Assembly: GCA_001179505.1 (NCBI GenBank)
Contig: CDMY01000209.1
Span: 58,660-122,659 of the forward strand
DNA: 64,000 bases
Reading direction: 5' to 3'
Source of the DNA: Vitrella brassicaformis
Taxonomy: Eukaryota; Sar; Vitrellaceae
A model generated the notes under the pieces. It had not been told where the DNA came from, ran no database searches, and worked only from the letters and a program-made list of their open reading frames with translations. Both the position numbers and the translations under genes were made by a program. This document shows positions 45,423-57,400 of the stretch, piece after piece. The number at the start of each line of letters is the position of its first letter. Position 1 is the first letter of the stretch.

Positions 45423-48400
45423 TCACAGCGTCACTCCGCTGTCCACGGACTCCGCTTTGCTTGGCTCGGTCCCCACAACCATCTCTGTTTTGCTGCGATT
45501 CGTTGCGATGGACGGCAACACGGAATGCAGAGCATAACGCAGCACGAACAGAAGAATCTTACATATCTGCAAGACACGCGATCCCATGACAGAGATACAA
45601 TGCAGCTCTGCTGTTGTGTGCGGTAACCTGCCATTGTGCTGATGTACCTGGAAGAGTGAAGTCAGGAGAGACATGAGCGTGACGGAAGGAATGCTTTGAC
45701 CGCCAGCAGAGAGCATAACGTACGATACCTGTACATATCAGCAGACAAAATACACTTAGCGGAGAGAAACCGTGCTTTTCTTGTTGGCGCGCCCTCACCT
45801 GCAAAGCCACCTGCGGGATGTCCTCTACAGGGATGCACACAGTAGGAAGGACTTACAGGAAGGCTCCATTCGTCAGTGAGGACGTAATTACCTGCCAGTG
45901 AGAGAAGCTCGAAACCCAGCATGCTCTTGATGTGCAGCTGCAGCGACATCGACTTCCACCCAAACAGATGAGACGCAAACAAATGCAAGACGCCCAAGTG
46001 CATAAAGGAGCTCCCAAACAGCAGCACGATGATGATCACATTCCTGCGGTCTTGTGCGAGCTCCTCCATCCACTTGCAAATGTGCAGGCTCTGCCTGCTG
46101 CCGCCGCGCAGCAGGACGATCAGCGCCAGGGAGTTCGCGAGTGTGATGATGATGAGATGCAGCAAGCCAACCCAAAACACCCAACCCATCTCCTCATTGT
46201 AGGAGCGGGCGACGAAAGTGACGTCGGTGATGAAGTCCCAGAGGCTGATGCTTGCCTGCATGACCAGAACAATGCTAGTTCTCCTCTCGTAATATACGCG
46301 GGAGATGCAGGCGACCACGAACGAGCCAAGCAAGAGGATGGCACCGGCGAGAAGCCAGCCGAGAGAGCTGTAGTTGATCTCCACAGGGCAGCGATCGCCA
46401 AACGGCACTCGAACGTTCTTCACCTCCAGAACAAACAGCGATAGCGGTGAGAAAACGTCGCGATAATAGTCTGCACACACAGGCACATTGCCTGTCGTAC
46501 ATGGCTTGACTGATGCTCTCTCATACCTGCATTGCACTCGAGACCCTCGGCTGCAAAGAAAGGGAAAATGAAGGCGGACAACGGCGAGGCCATTGCTGTC
46601 TCACCAAGCTTATCTTGTGGGCAGAATTTTGGACCAGAAACAGAATGACCGCGCTCCCATTTCTGTATGTCAGCCCACAACCAGCACCTGCACGAAATGT
46701 ACCCACACGGAAATCTATAGTCCCTACTAGCAGCCAGCCCCCCTCACGTACCTGGCATTGGTGGTGCTCCAATATGTGCATCTGGGATGTTGCTGGCAGA
46801 GAATCTGACACCTCCTGGGTGAAAACAGCCACGTGGGGACCTCCTGCAGAAACGCGCGAATGCACGTTAGATACAACACACGACAGAGATCCTTTCCACG
46901 GACACTGCGTATGTGTCTGTCTCTCTTGTCTGTCTGTCTGTCTGTCTGTCTGCCTCGTCTCATTGTCACCTCTAACAAAGTAGCCGATCCCTCTTTCGTC
47001 TTCTCTCCTTTCCGATAAAACAGTGCGTCCCTCTTTTTGGCTATTACGAGCCTTTTGTCTGGCTCGTCACTGATTGGCTCGTAATAGGGTTTCTTTTTTG
47101 GTCTGTTTATTTGACCAAACAAAGATTTTTCGTTCTGTCTGTCTGGCATGTTTCTTTCTCCCCTGCTCACGTGTAGCATCCGCAGCCGGCAATGCGATCG
47201 TAAGATGCTGAGAGAAAGGAAGAAGGAAGGAAGGAAGGAAGGAAAGAAAGAGATCATTTCATTCTTGCTCAATTTCTGACTAAGAGCCACTGACTGACAG
47301 AGAGCATACATTGTGTCACAGGGAAGTCTGGATACGCCGAGCGAAGCAGCTCCAGCGAGGTCCACAGGTTCTGGGATTTGAGCTTTTCCACGTCTTTCTC
47401 AGGTGGAGTGAGCAGCTCTGTGGGTGGATCGCAGGCCCGACCATAAATGAACCCTGTCGTCGTCCCTAACTGACACATCTTGAGCCCTGCACACACATAC
47501 CGCATCCATGTATGTGCCCACTGTTGCCCATCCCCCATTTCGCATCTCTCTGTGCTCCCTGACTCACCATCAGGGGCATCGTACTTGGGCAGGCTGCAGG
47601 AAAAGAAAGAATTGTTGACGTGTGCAATGTATGTGATTGGTTTCGCAGCTGACCATGCCCATCCTTGGCGGCCAACCCAGCTCAAGGAGAACCGAACAAA
47701 ATAGCGGCATTCTGGAAATTCAGCGCACTTCTGAAAGACACGCAGATGGGAACAGCAGGCAGGCAGGCAGACACACCACCGCATGACCACTTCCGTCTCC
47801 TCCTCCGCGCCATACATTGACGTACCTGCCGACACTCCTCGACCGTTAGATTCTTGTGCAAGTACTGTTTCGTAGCGTCGTTCCTGTAGACACAAAGAAA
47901 CCAATCCGTCAGCGTGCCCATATACGCATATCCCTTTCGTCTCGCACCAGAGTGTCGCGACCTGACATACAGACACACACACACACACGCGCGCGCGCGC
48001 AGAGGGTCCCCTGGGCGTCCTTCGCATCTTTCTTTCTCCCTCGGCGTACATTATTCTGGTCACATGGCCTGGCCTCGTCAAGGGGGCGGCAATCCTGAGC
48101 GCCACGTCGCCCATACGAGCCACTTCCCGCTAACACGGAGCTGACATTGGTCAAAAGGGAGCACTCGTACTTCCTGTCCACCGACACACAAAAACACTCA
48201 GACAGACACGAGCCACGTGTCTGTCTGAGTGACTGACCAATCGAATGTCCACGCCATACAGGCGGTATTCTCTTTGCAGGCATTTGCACACTGCTCTGGC
48301 ATCCAGACCTGCATATGTGACAGACGTAATTGACAGCCTTCCCCTGCTCTGTCCCTCGCCCTATCTGTTTGTGTGTGCGTTCACAGGCATTCGTTCCACC

Positions 48401-48734
48401 TTTTGCGTACTGATGGGATCTGGATCCTGCAGAAAGGCACCTGCATGACACGTCGAAATCAATTGTGACCTGAGAGATCTCATCTGCCACACCGATTACC
48501 GACCATCGAGCGTGGCGTTCCATTGCTGCACGACAAAAGCAATCATGCATGACCGAATGATGCTTGAGTGGATTTGCTCACCCAGCAGTCGCCGTTGAGC
48601 TGTTCGAGAGTGGCTGCCTGTCTGACAGCAATCTGGGTTGCAGGTGGCCGGTACTGGACTTGTGCCGACGCGCAAGCAATGATGATACAGGCGCAAAGGC
48701 AGAGCGCTGGCGCTTGGCACGAGTGCAGCTCCAT
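45423..48734 (-). CDS. PAN/Apple-domain multi-pass membrane protein, copy A
   Basis: Starts at 48734 with a signal peptide (LCLCACIIIACASA). Extracellular exons include Cys-rich PAN-like modules, clearest at LTVEECRQ/KCAEFPECRYFVRFSLS with a closing SCSLPKYDAP. A second group holds QLGTTTGFIYGRACDPP. Then a membrane region: LGWLLAGAILLLGSFVVACI; SIVLVMQASISLWDFITDVTF; MGWVFWVGLLHLIIITLANS; NVIIIVLLFGSSFMHLGVLH; FELLSLAGNYVL; a loop VEDIPQVALQV; and SIPSVTLMSLLTSLF joined to ICKILLFVLRYALHSV. The DFxTD and EDIPQ motifs recall XK-type membrane proteins, but the match is short. PAN domains bind proteins or sugars outside the cell, so a surface receptor or adhesin is likely. Paralogous to 50511-54143. 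Some 5' exon joints were not fully phased. Confidence 0.65.
47215..47250 (+). repeat. (GGAA)n microsatellite
   Basis: A purine tract in an intron of PAN gene A. Confidence 0.9.
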
Positions 48735-49194
48735 GGAGGGGAGATCTGCGTTCGGGAAAAACCCATGTAACGGAACTCTACGTACTCATCGCTAACACGA
48801 TGCGAGAGAGAAGGGAAGGATACGAGAAATGAACATACCAAGAGACTGCAATGGAGAAAATTGAGAGACATGTCCTACATAACTTGGGATGCTTTGTTGG
48901 CACGCCCACTTCCGTTTTCCTTTTCATGACATATGTCCTTTTAAACTTGACAGCATCATCACATCGTCTTTATTGTCCTCTATGACTACAGGAAGTGTGC
49001 ATGACTTCATCTTCGAGCCTTAAGTAAGTACGACTCGGGGGTATACGAGTAAGTAATTACGACTCGGGAGTATACGACTCTCTCGAAAGCGAGAGATCCT
49101 TCCACGCTTATTTTGGCCCTTGCTCCCTAGTGCCCGCCGTACGAAGGCAAGGCGGCGTCGCCCAGATCACACAGAAGCACGCACACGGCCCGCG
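48735..49194. other. Spacer upstream of PAN gene A
   Basis: No exon supported. It holds a local direct repeat (tacgactcggg-gtatacgag at about 49028-49078). Probably includes the gene A promoter. Confidence 0.45.
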
Positions 49195-49900
49195 CAACAA
49201 ACCACACGATGATAAGCACACACAGTGTCACACACGAGACGATACACTCGTACACACACGGGTAGCATGAAGCCAAGCACAATCACATCACCACACAGCA
49301 CCCAAGCGACTGCGGCCCACAGCATAGATACACCACGGATTAAAGCAGGGATTGAAACCGAGGGATACCTCGTGAGAAGTCAACATGACCCGCACATCCA
49401 TAAAATGCCACAACCATTCACACACGCATATCGGACAGCCAACAAGCGAACGCCCACAGAGTGAATGCGCGCACCATGACCATGGCCGACGAAAAACCCA
49501 TCTATCCATGCCAGCATGAATAGCATCAAAGGAGTGCATCTGGATGGGACTGATCCATCCCATATACGCTCTCATGAATGGAGCACTCGAAGTCAGACAG
49601 ACAAACGCCCACGAAGAGAGAAACACAGGGAGGAGACGAAGATCCCCACAGACAAAGAGAGCGAGAGGCATGGCAGCCACACAGGACGGACAGCCGTGTA
49701 ACAGACAGCCACACAAGAGACCGACAGGAAGAAGCGATTGCAGGCGACGGACAGACAGCCAGACAGCCGGACAAGCACAGTACGAATTAGCAAACGAACA
49801 ACACGTAAGGGGGAAAAGTGAGACCCCACCTTTGTGCTTTGCCTGTCTCTGCTTTGATCCATTCTCTTTCTCGTTGCAAGAGAGCCCAACAGAGCCCCAA
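49195..49900. repeat. Long dispersed repeat R3 (3' flank of PAN gene B)
   Basis: Near-identical partner of R1. Together with R4 it forms the 3' flank of PAN gene B, showing that the duplicated unit was gene plus flank. Confidence 0.8.
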
Positions 49901-50049
49901 CTATCACACAGATGATCCACGCAAGCCTCATAAAACCACATAGGGGCACCCACAATAAGCGTTCGCACGGCATGAACGTCAGACATGTCAGCATGGCAGA
50001 TAAAGAACTCATCCGTCCATGCCCTAGCACCCACTCTGACAGCACGAGG

Positions 50050-50510
50050 TCAAACCAAGCCACAGCACCCAAGCGACTGCGACCCACTAGCATAGATACA
50101 CTACGGAATAAAAGGAATTCTCTGTCCCTCAACTACAATTGCCTCAGACATTTTACGGGCAACCGCTATAAAAGCGTACGCACGATCAACCAACGCACGT
50201 ACGGTACGGATGCGTCCACCATCTGGATGGGACTGATCCATCCCATACGCGCTCTCATGAATGGAACACTCGAAGTTAGACAGATGGACGCCCGCCCACA
50301 GAGAGGGACAGGGAGGAGACGAAGATCCCGGCAGACGAAGAGAGCGAGACACATGGAGACGTACGAGACGGACAGCCTCGTAGCAGACAGCCACACAAGA
50401 GACCGACAGAAAGAAGCGAGCGCAGGCGACGGAGAGACAGCCAGACAGCCGGACAAGCACAGTACGAACCAGCAAACGAACAACACGTAAGGGGAAGAAG
50501 TGAGACCCCA
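50050..50510. repeat. Dispersed repeat copy R4
   Basis: Repeats the R1/R3 order: gcatagatacactacgga at about 50091, catctggatgggactgatcc at about 50220, and agcaaacgaacaacacgtaa at about 50470. It lacks some intervening sequence and ends at the stop codon of PAN gene B. Confidence 0.75.
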
Positions 50511-53500
50511 CTACGGAGTACCTGTGTTTTGCCTCGTGCCAATCTCTCCTTTGCCCTGCCCCCGCGGCCAAGTAGCCAACACGAACCGCACGATTACCCC
50601 CAGTATGTTGACGGCCGACAACGCCAGAGCTGACAGTGTCAACGGAGGAACAGAGTCCGCCAGTGCCCCATCGCCTCCACTCAAAAACAAGGTCAGAAGC
50701 TGCATGCAGCGGCCAAAGATATACAACGCACATACATAGTCACGATTGTCCTTCCCCTGTTTCGCTCTCACCTGAACGATACAGATCGGCACGTCGCCGA
50801 CCAATGACAGCAGCTCGAGAGATGCGAACGCGTCACTTGCCACTGGGGTAGACAGGAATGGCAAGTCTGCCAGCTTGGACCACATGATGTGAAGCACACC
50901 AATGCTGAGTAACCACAGGCAAGGCACACACAAATCATACATGATGCGTCATGTCTGCATGTCTGCGTGCACCCTCACTGACCTGAAAAATGACGCAAAG
51001 AACACCAGAACGAGGCCGGACCCTCTCTGTCCCTGCACCGTATCTCCCTCCCCCTGCACCGTGTCTCCCTCCCACTCCCGAGAGAGGGATTTCCTGCTCA
51101 GAGTGGCGTGCCACTCGTGAGAGAGGGATTTCCTGCTCAGAGTGGCGTGCTTGCCACCACTGCTGCTGTGCTCCGTCTCGGCATCTTGCCCCCCGCCACT
51201 CGATTCAGCCGGAGGGGTAAAGCAAGGGACGGACTGGGTCTCGCAGGGCACTGCGCGGCGACTGTCGCTGATATCCTCTTCCGTGAGGATGCACGTCTTG
51301 GTCGACTCTGACGGCTTGACAGATGCGGCGCCAGATTCCGTGGCGGATGGTTCGTGCTGATGAAGGGAGGGAGGGAAGACTGCTGCGGAAGAGAGCTCAG
51401 ATATCGAGAAGGTTGGACAGTAGGACACGACGTCGTCCACATCGCCGTCTTTGGGGCTATCTCTAGGCCCGGCCGTGTGCATGACGATTGACGCATCGAA
51501 GGTCACGGCTTTCTTGACGGGCACAAACGTTTCGGTGTCTGAGGGCGGCTTCTTGGGTATTGTCGACGACCTCTCGAACCACCTTCGATAAGTAGGATTA
51601 CGCAGGACCTGACAGCACACATGCATGCAACACATGTGCACGGCGGCTACGCGCTTCACTCATTTGCTGTCGCGTACCCATGACATGTTGTATATGACCA
51701 CAGATGCCTCATTGAACAGCACGCGAGCCACAAACAAAGCCGCGCCGATCCAAAACAATAACCCATTGTGGCCAAAGCGGAACATAGACGCAACGAACAA
51801 CACTGAATAGAACAGACAGTCAGACAGATACACAGACGTACACACGATGATCACGATGACCCATCTCTCCTTCTTGTTGTTGAACTCACCGTGAACAATC
51901 GATCCAAGGCCGGCGATGACCGCTGCCAGCACCCGCCAAATGACCGTCTGGCCATTCTGCTTTCTACGATGAAGCGCGTAGGCAAATGCGACGAGCACAA
52001 TCGTCCACACAGCGAGGAGTATCACAAACGGACGAAAGTCGATCTGTGAACACAAAGAACGACAGAGGAGGCCATTGGCATGGAGCTGATGCCTTTTTTT
52101 GGTCCTTTTTCCTACGTTAAAAGGGCAGCTCTGGCCATAGCCCATGCTCACATTAGGCACCCGCAGCACGAGGAGCGCAAATGTGCCGTAACGAGCGCGG
52201 TAGTGATCCACGTTGCAAACATACCCCTCCTCTGCAGTGCAGCCACATCAAAACAGAAGCACAGCCGTGAGGGTCAGTCGGGGTGTATTCACGGCATTGT
52301 TTGCTTCGTGCCTGCACAAAATGCATACCGATGAGCTGCTGAGGGCACTGACGGGGGCCACTGACACTGATGGGGGCCGACTGGTCTGCAACCCAGCTTG
52401 TCACATTCGCCCACAAGACACACTCGTTTACCACCGACTGAAACGCCTCGCACAGCGGAGTCAGCTGGCACTAGAATCACGGACAGGCACACAAAATCAA
52501 GGAGATTCAACCACTCAGACTTTTTCCCGGACATTGGCGGCCTGCAATCAGGTGCACCACTCACCTGAATCTGGCAGTCTCCTGGTGGGAAGTGCCATCT
52601 GCACATGACAACACAGAAGGAGCATAACCAATAGATCCTCCCGACGCGGCCCACATTCCTGTCTCTCTCTCACATGAGCAGTGATTGCAGAACTGTTGCG
52701 GTGTTCGGGTCTGGCTGCAGCCCGATATGGTAGCAACCGCAGTTCTCGACTGGCTCATCCGCCTTGACCGCATAGGGCAATGAGACGTTGAGGAACGGAG
52801 GGATACCCCGGTCCCCTCTGTGATAACCCCGCTCCTCCTTGGTGCCTTTCTTGCCCAGGGCCCGTGAATTTGCATCGACTGGTAGGCCGAAATACAGGGA
52901 CGGGTCAGCAGGGGTCATGTGCATCCCGCCTGCGTCAAAAGGGGGCATGTGGGCCGGAGGGAATGGGGCGTCTGGCGGACCGCAGTCATGGCCATCCACA
53001 TCCCCACTAATGACACCAGGCATGCACACTCGCACACGGGTGTTGTCGAGGAGGAAGCACACGTTGCTGAGCAGTTTTCCCTCTCGGTCGGGGCTCGGGT
53101 AGCGGGGGTGGAATGAGAAGCCTTCGCACTGGGAGAAATCGAACACAGAATGTCCATTAGCACGTTCGTTGTGCATTTGGTTGGGATCTGTCTGTCGGGT
53201 CGCCCACCTGTGCAATGGCGTGGCAGCGTGCATGGCAGTCGTGGACGGTGGCGTTGTCTTTGTAGTCCCATGCCTCTTGTCTTCGAATACCGCCATCGAT
53301 TGTGAGAATATTATGCATGATCGCTCCGACACCATACTGATAACACGACGACACGATCGAACCTGATAGACAGACAGGCAGCCAGACAGACAGACGTGCA
53401 AATACGCCGGCCGACACCCTCTCGCCGTCCGTCCCCTTCTCTGTCTGACTGACCTCTGTCACAGTCTGTGGAATACTTGCTTCCCGAGACCACCACCTCC

Positions 53501-54143
53501 TCATGGTTGCCTGCCGTGTCCACCCATATCGCCTCCTCCCTCCCCGCATTCGACGTCTTGTAGTAGCACCCACCCCTCTCATCAGACAATTTGCCGTAGC
53601 TCCAGAACAAACACCGTTCGTCGTATTGACAGCCCCTCTGACAGTCGCTGGTTCACACGATGAATGGAACCAACGAGATGCATGAAAACCGTGAGAGAGC
53701 GTGCTGCCTGCGCTTACTAGGGGCCTCTGATGTTAATGTTGGGTTGGGCGTCGTCGACGTCGTATCCCCTGAAGAATGTGTCCCATTCCCAACACGTCGG
53801 CTCCTCGGGCATCTTGAACACATCGAATGCTGATTCAGAACCTTCAGAACCATTGCCTCCCCCGTCTTGAAGCTCACGGACGCCTGCCAGAGGCCAGATT
53901 CACACACTCTTACCAACAGACCACCAGAACGCTTGATCGCTGCTTCCTACCGTTGACTGCCTGTATGGCAAGCACAACACAAGCGCCAAAGATCAAGCCA
54001 AAGATAAGCCCAGCCGGCCGCATCAAGCGCTGCATCCTGCGCATCCTCCACCCAAGTGCGGGAGGTCCGAGGAAGATGCTGCTTGGGGGGGATGCTGATT
54101 GCGCTTCAGGAAGCCCTGTTGCCTCTCCACTAAATGAATGCAA
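50511..54143 (-). CDS. PAN/Apple-domain multi-pass membrane protein, copy B
   Basis: Begins with a cytosolic leader and signal anchor (PAGLIFGLIFGACVVLAIQA). The exons then close in phase: CWEWDTFFRGYDVDDAQPNI...GPYDCQRGCQYDERCLFWSY...GGCYYKT (PAN-like module 1), and ATVHDCHARCHAIAQ/CEGFSFHPRYPS...NVCFLLDN (PAN-like module 2). Then NCGCYHIGLQPD, and a membrane region: FRPFVILLAVWTIVLVAFAY; VIWRVLAAVIAGLGSIV; LLFWIGAALFVARVLF; a long Ser/Thr/Glu-rich cytosolic insert (about 51000-51600) with a duplicated block HATLSRKSLS; SIGVLHIMWSK; SLELLSLVGDVPICIVQV; and LTLSALALSAVNILGVIVRF. The order mirrors copy A, but the cytosolic insert is unique here and the EDIPQ loop reads GDVPI. A surface receptor is inferred. 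The start Met may be further in (MRRMQRLMRP). Confidence 0.7.
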
Positions 54144-54462
54144 GGGTTACAAACCTTCACAGGGTTACAAACCTTACCCTGTAGCCCCTCAAGCCCTTTG
54201 GCTCGCCGCCCTCATGCAGATGTCAAGCACAAAGCGGAAGGCTTAGCACCACCGTCTCAAGGCCACGCTCTAATTAGTCAGTCTTGCTAATTGGGCCACC
54301 TCGTGTGGCACGGCAGCATCCCATCAGCCCCCCTACCAATTACACGCACGCCCTCATTCACCACATGCATGTCGACTGTGCAATGCGCACCTACCGCTAC
54401 ACACTACACACATATATGCGTCCTGCCTGCCTGCCTGCCTGCCTGCTGTCCTAGCTACGCCA
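54144..54462. other. Spacer; no gene seen
   Basis: A direct repeat gggttacaaaccttcaca/gggttacaaacctta lies at about 54144-54178, and a (CCTG)n tract at 54422-54448 just before the amidotransferase stop codon. It contains the promoter of PAN gene B and the amidotransferase 3' UTR. Confidence 0.5.
54422..54448 (+). repeat. (CCTG)n microsatellite
   Basis: Six tandem cctg units immediately downstream of the amidotransferase stop codon. Confidence 0.9.
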
Positions 54463-57400
54463 TCACGTGACGGTGACTGTCTTGGCCAGCCCTCGAGGCT
54501 TGTCCGGGTTGATCTCTCTGGACACACACACAAGAAGCCGCACAGGCATCCATCTATCTATGTGTTTCTGCCCCTCCCTCCCGCCCACCTAATGAGGGCC
54601 AGTGCGTATGCGATGAGTTGCAGGGGGATGACGGCGAGGAGTGCGGTGAGCGGCCCGTTGGACGGGATGACTATGACGTCGTCGGCGACCTCCTGCACCA
54701 TGGCCGGGTCGTCGGTGATGCAGATCAGGTGGGCGCCACGCGCTCGCACCTGCTGGGCGGCGTTGATCATCAGAGGCGCATGCTGGTCGCCGAGCACCAA
54801 CAGGATCACTGATTGCGGCACAAGAAATATCGTGGAGTGAGAGGTGACTTATGATGCTTTTATGTGTGTAGGTACCTGGGGTCCTGGCATTCTCGTCGAT
54901 GAGGGCGAATGGACCGTGCTTGAGCGCGCCCCCAGCAAACCTGCAAAGCGAAAGGCAAGAGATGGCATGAAGGGGCCGCCCAACGAGTGTGTGTGTGTGT
55001 GTGTGATGGGTGTGCTGACCCTTCTGCGTGTACGTAAGATATCTCTTTGATCTTGAGTGCGCCCTCGAGGGCCACCGGGAAGGCGAACCCCTTGCCTGCA
55101 ACACACCACGCGCCGGCAAAACACATAGACAAGCTGACATTTCGTTTCGTCTCTCTGTGCGTTGCCCGCCCGCTCTTACCCAGCACGAATATCGTCGACG
55201 CGTCCCTGATCTTGTGGGCTATCTGCCTGCACAAAGCACACACCGACACAAACAAGGGCATGATTAAGTCAGCATGTGTATCTGCCTTGGCCTTTCGCCT
55301 CGACTCACATGGCCTGGTCTCTGCAGTGGAGGGTCATCCCAGCATATACCGGCAGACGGTGAACTGACGCACATCAAACATGTCAGAAGTGGACGACGGA
55401 CCTCTTTCTGTCCCTGTGTGTGTCTCGTGTCGTCTCACTGGCGTCCATGAGCAGTTGTCTCCTGTCGGGGAATCGTATCTTCTCCCTCTCCTGTGCGAAC
55501 CACGCCGCGATGAGCGACAGCACCGTCACCTGGGACGAGAACGCCTTGGTCGAAGCTACCGCTACCTCACGACCTGCACACACAGAGACAGGCAAGACCG
55601 CCGTGTGGGCGCACCTTTTTCTCTCTCTCCCTCCCTCTCTCTCTCTCTCTCTCTGCGTGTGTACCGGCGTTGAGATAAACACCGCAGTTGGTAAGCCTGG
55701 CGAGAAGGGACCCGACGACATTGACGATCGAGAACTTGGTCACGTTGGCCTGATCGGCTACGTTGCACGCCCTGCGGAATAAAGAGGGACAGAGGGGACA
55801 CACCATGATGCACTTGAGTGCATTCGGTGAGAATGAAAACTATGTGTGCAGGCTGCTGATGGCTCACCTGACGGTGTCTAGGGTCTCTCCCGACTGTGAC
55901 ACCAGGAGCACACCTGACATGAGCCCAACAGGCCGATGAGATGGTTGGAGGGAGAAGGTGTGTGAAAGCGCTTTCGTGTGTGCGTTTACCGGCGTTTTCC
56001 TTTGGGAATGTGTTGAGGTCCACTTCGCTCGCATCCACGGCCTTCACCTGACCCACCAATGGATGGATGGATAGACGACATACACAGATGAGAGTGTTGT
56101 GTTGTGTGTGCCTCTCCCTCCCCCCGTCCCTCCCTCCCTCGCTGCCAGACTTACCGTGTCGAAGCACTTCAGCCACTGCATGATGAGCTCGCCGTAGATA
56201 CTCGCGTACAGGGACGTGCCGCACCCAGTCACCACCAAGTTGCTGACAAACACACACACATCAACTCATGCCATACTCACGTTTACAGACGGCTTCTCGG
56301 TCTCATGACAGTACCGTATCGACGCCATTCGCTCTCGGTTGTCGTCCATACCACCCAGCTTGACCCTGCAAACAACAAATGGGACAACGGATTATACATC
56401 CTTGGTTCTCGCGTCCTCTGTCTTGTGCATTAGCTACCGGTTCTGCAACGCAGAGAGCCGTCCACCGTAGTTGAGGGCCCCTGACGACCACACACAGAAA
56501 CATGAGTATGCGCCATCCCTCCGTGCGTCTGTCTTACTTGCGAGGCTTTGTGGCTGCTCGAATATCTCCTTCTCCGTCCAGTGTGCGTAGGGTGCGGGCG
56601 ATGTCTCCACCTTCTCCATCTTGATGTGCTGCATCGGCCTGCATCACACAAATCACAGCGGGTCGTGCACCGACAAGAGGGCGCCTTGTCTGTTGTCATA
56701 CCTGGTGGCCGACAGGTGTGCGATGCCCGCTCTCGTAACGACCGCGATCTCGCCATCCTTCAACGTCAAATACTCTGGCCCAAGAGACAACACACGCTCC
56801 TCATTGACATGTTTGTGCGGCTCGTTGTGTGTGTGTGTGTGTGTGTGTGCGTTGCATTCTCTCACGGTTTGTGTGTCTTGACAGGGCCGCCGCCTCGGAT
56901 GCCACGAACACCTCTCCCTCAGTGCTGCCTGCATCCACGCAGAAGGCAACCATAATTAGTCGACCGATGTCTGCGTCCTGTCCACAACAGCTGTGAGAGC
57001 GTACCAACGAGCAGCGGGGATCCGTTTCTCGCGAGGACTATGCGGTCGGGGTAGTCACGATGCACTATCGCTAAACCCCAAGTGCCTGCATAGACGCGTC
57101 CATCATCCAAATGAGTGGGCGGAGTGCATGTGCAGTCCTGGTCACCTTGCAGCTCGAGCACTGCTCGTGTGACGGCTGGCTCGAAGTCGTCGCCCTCGTC
57201 CATGAACTGATCACACACAGACACAGACGCCACGCACGCACAGACATCCGTGCATAGGGCAGAACAGCCTTCTTCCTCTCTCTCCCGTGCTCCCATTCCT
57301 ACGTTGCTGATGAGGTTGGCGATCACTTCGGTGTCGGTCTCACTCCTGCAGAGGCACACAGGAGGAGGAAGCATTCATCACTGTGCATCCACCTTGTCTT

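Noticed and set aside
49288-50034. Long minus-strand open frame rich in Cys, Trp and hydrophobic residues
   Set aside because: It follows the R3 repeat; the related copies R1 and R4 shift frame and carry stops, and no motif is visible. Repeat-derived chance frame.
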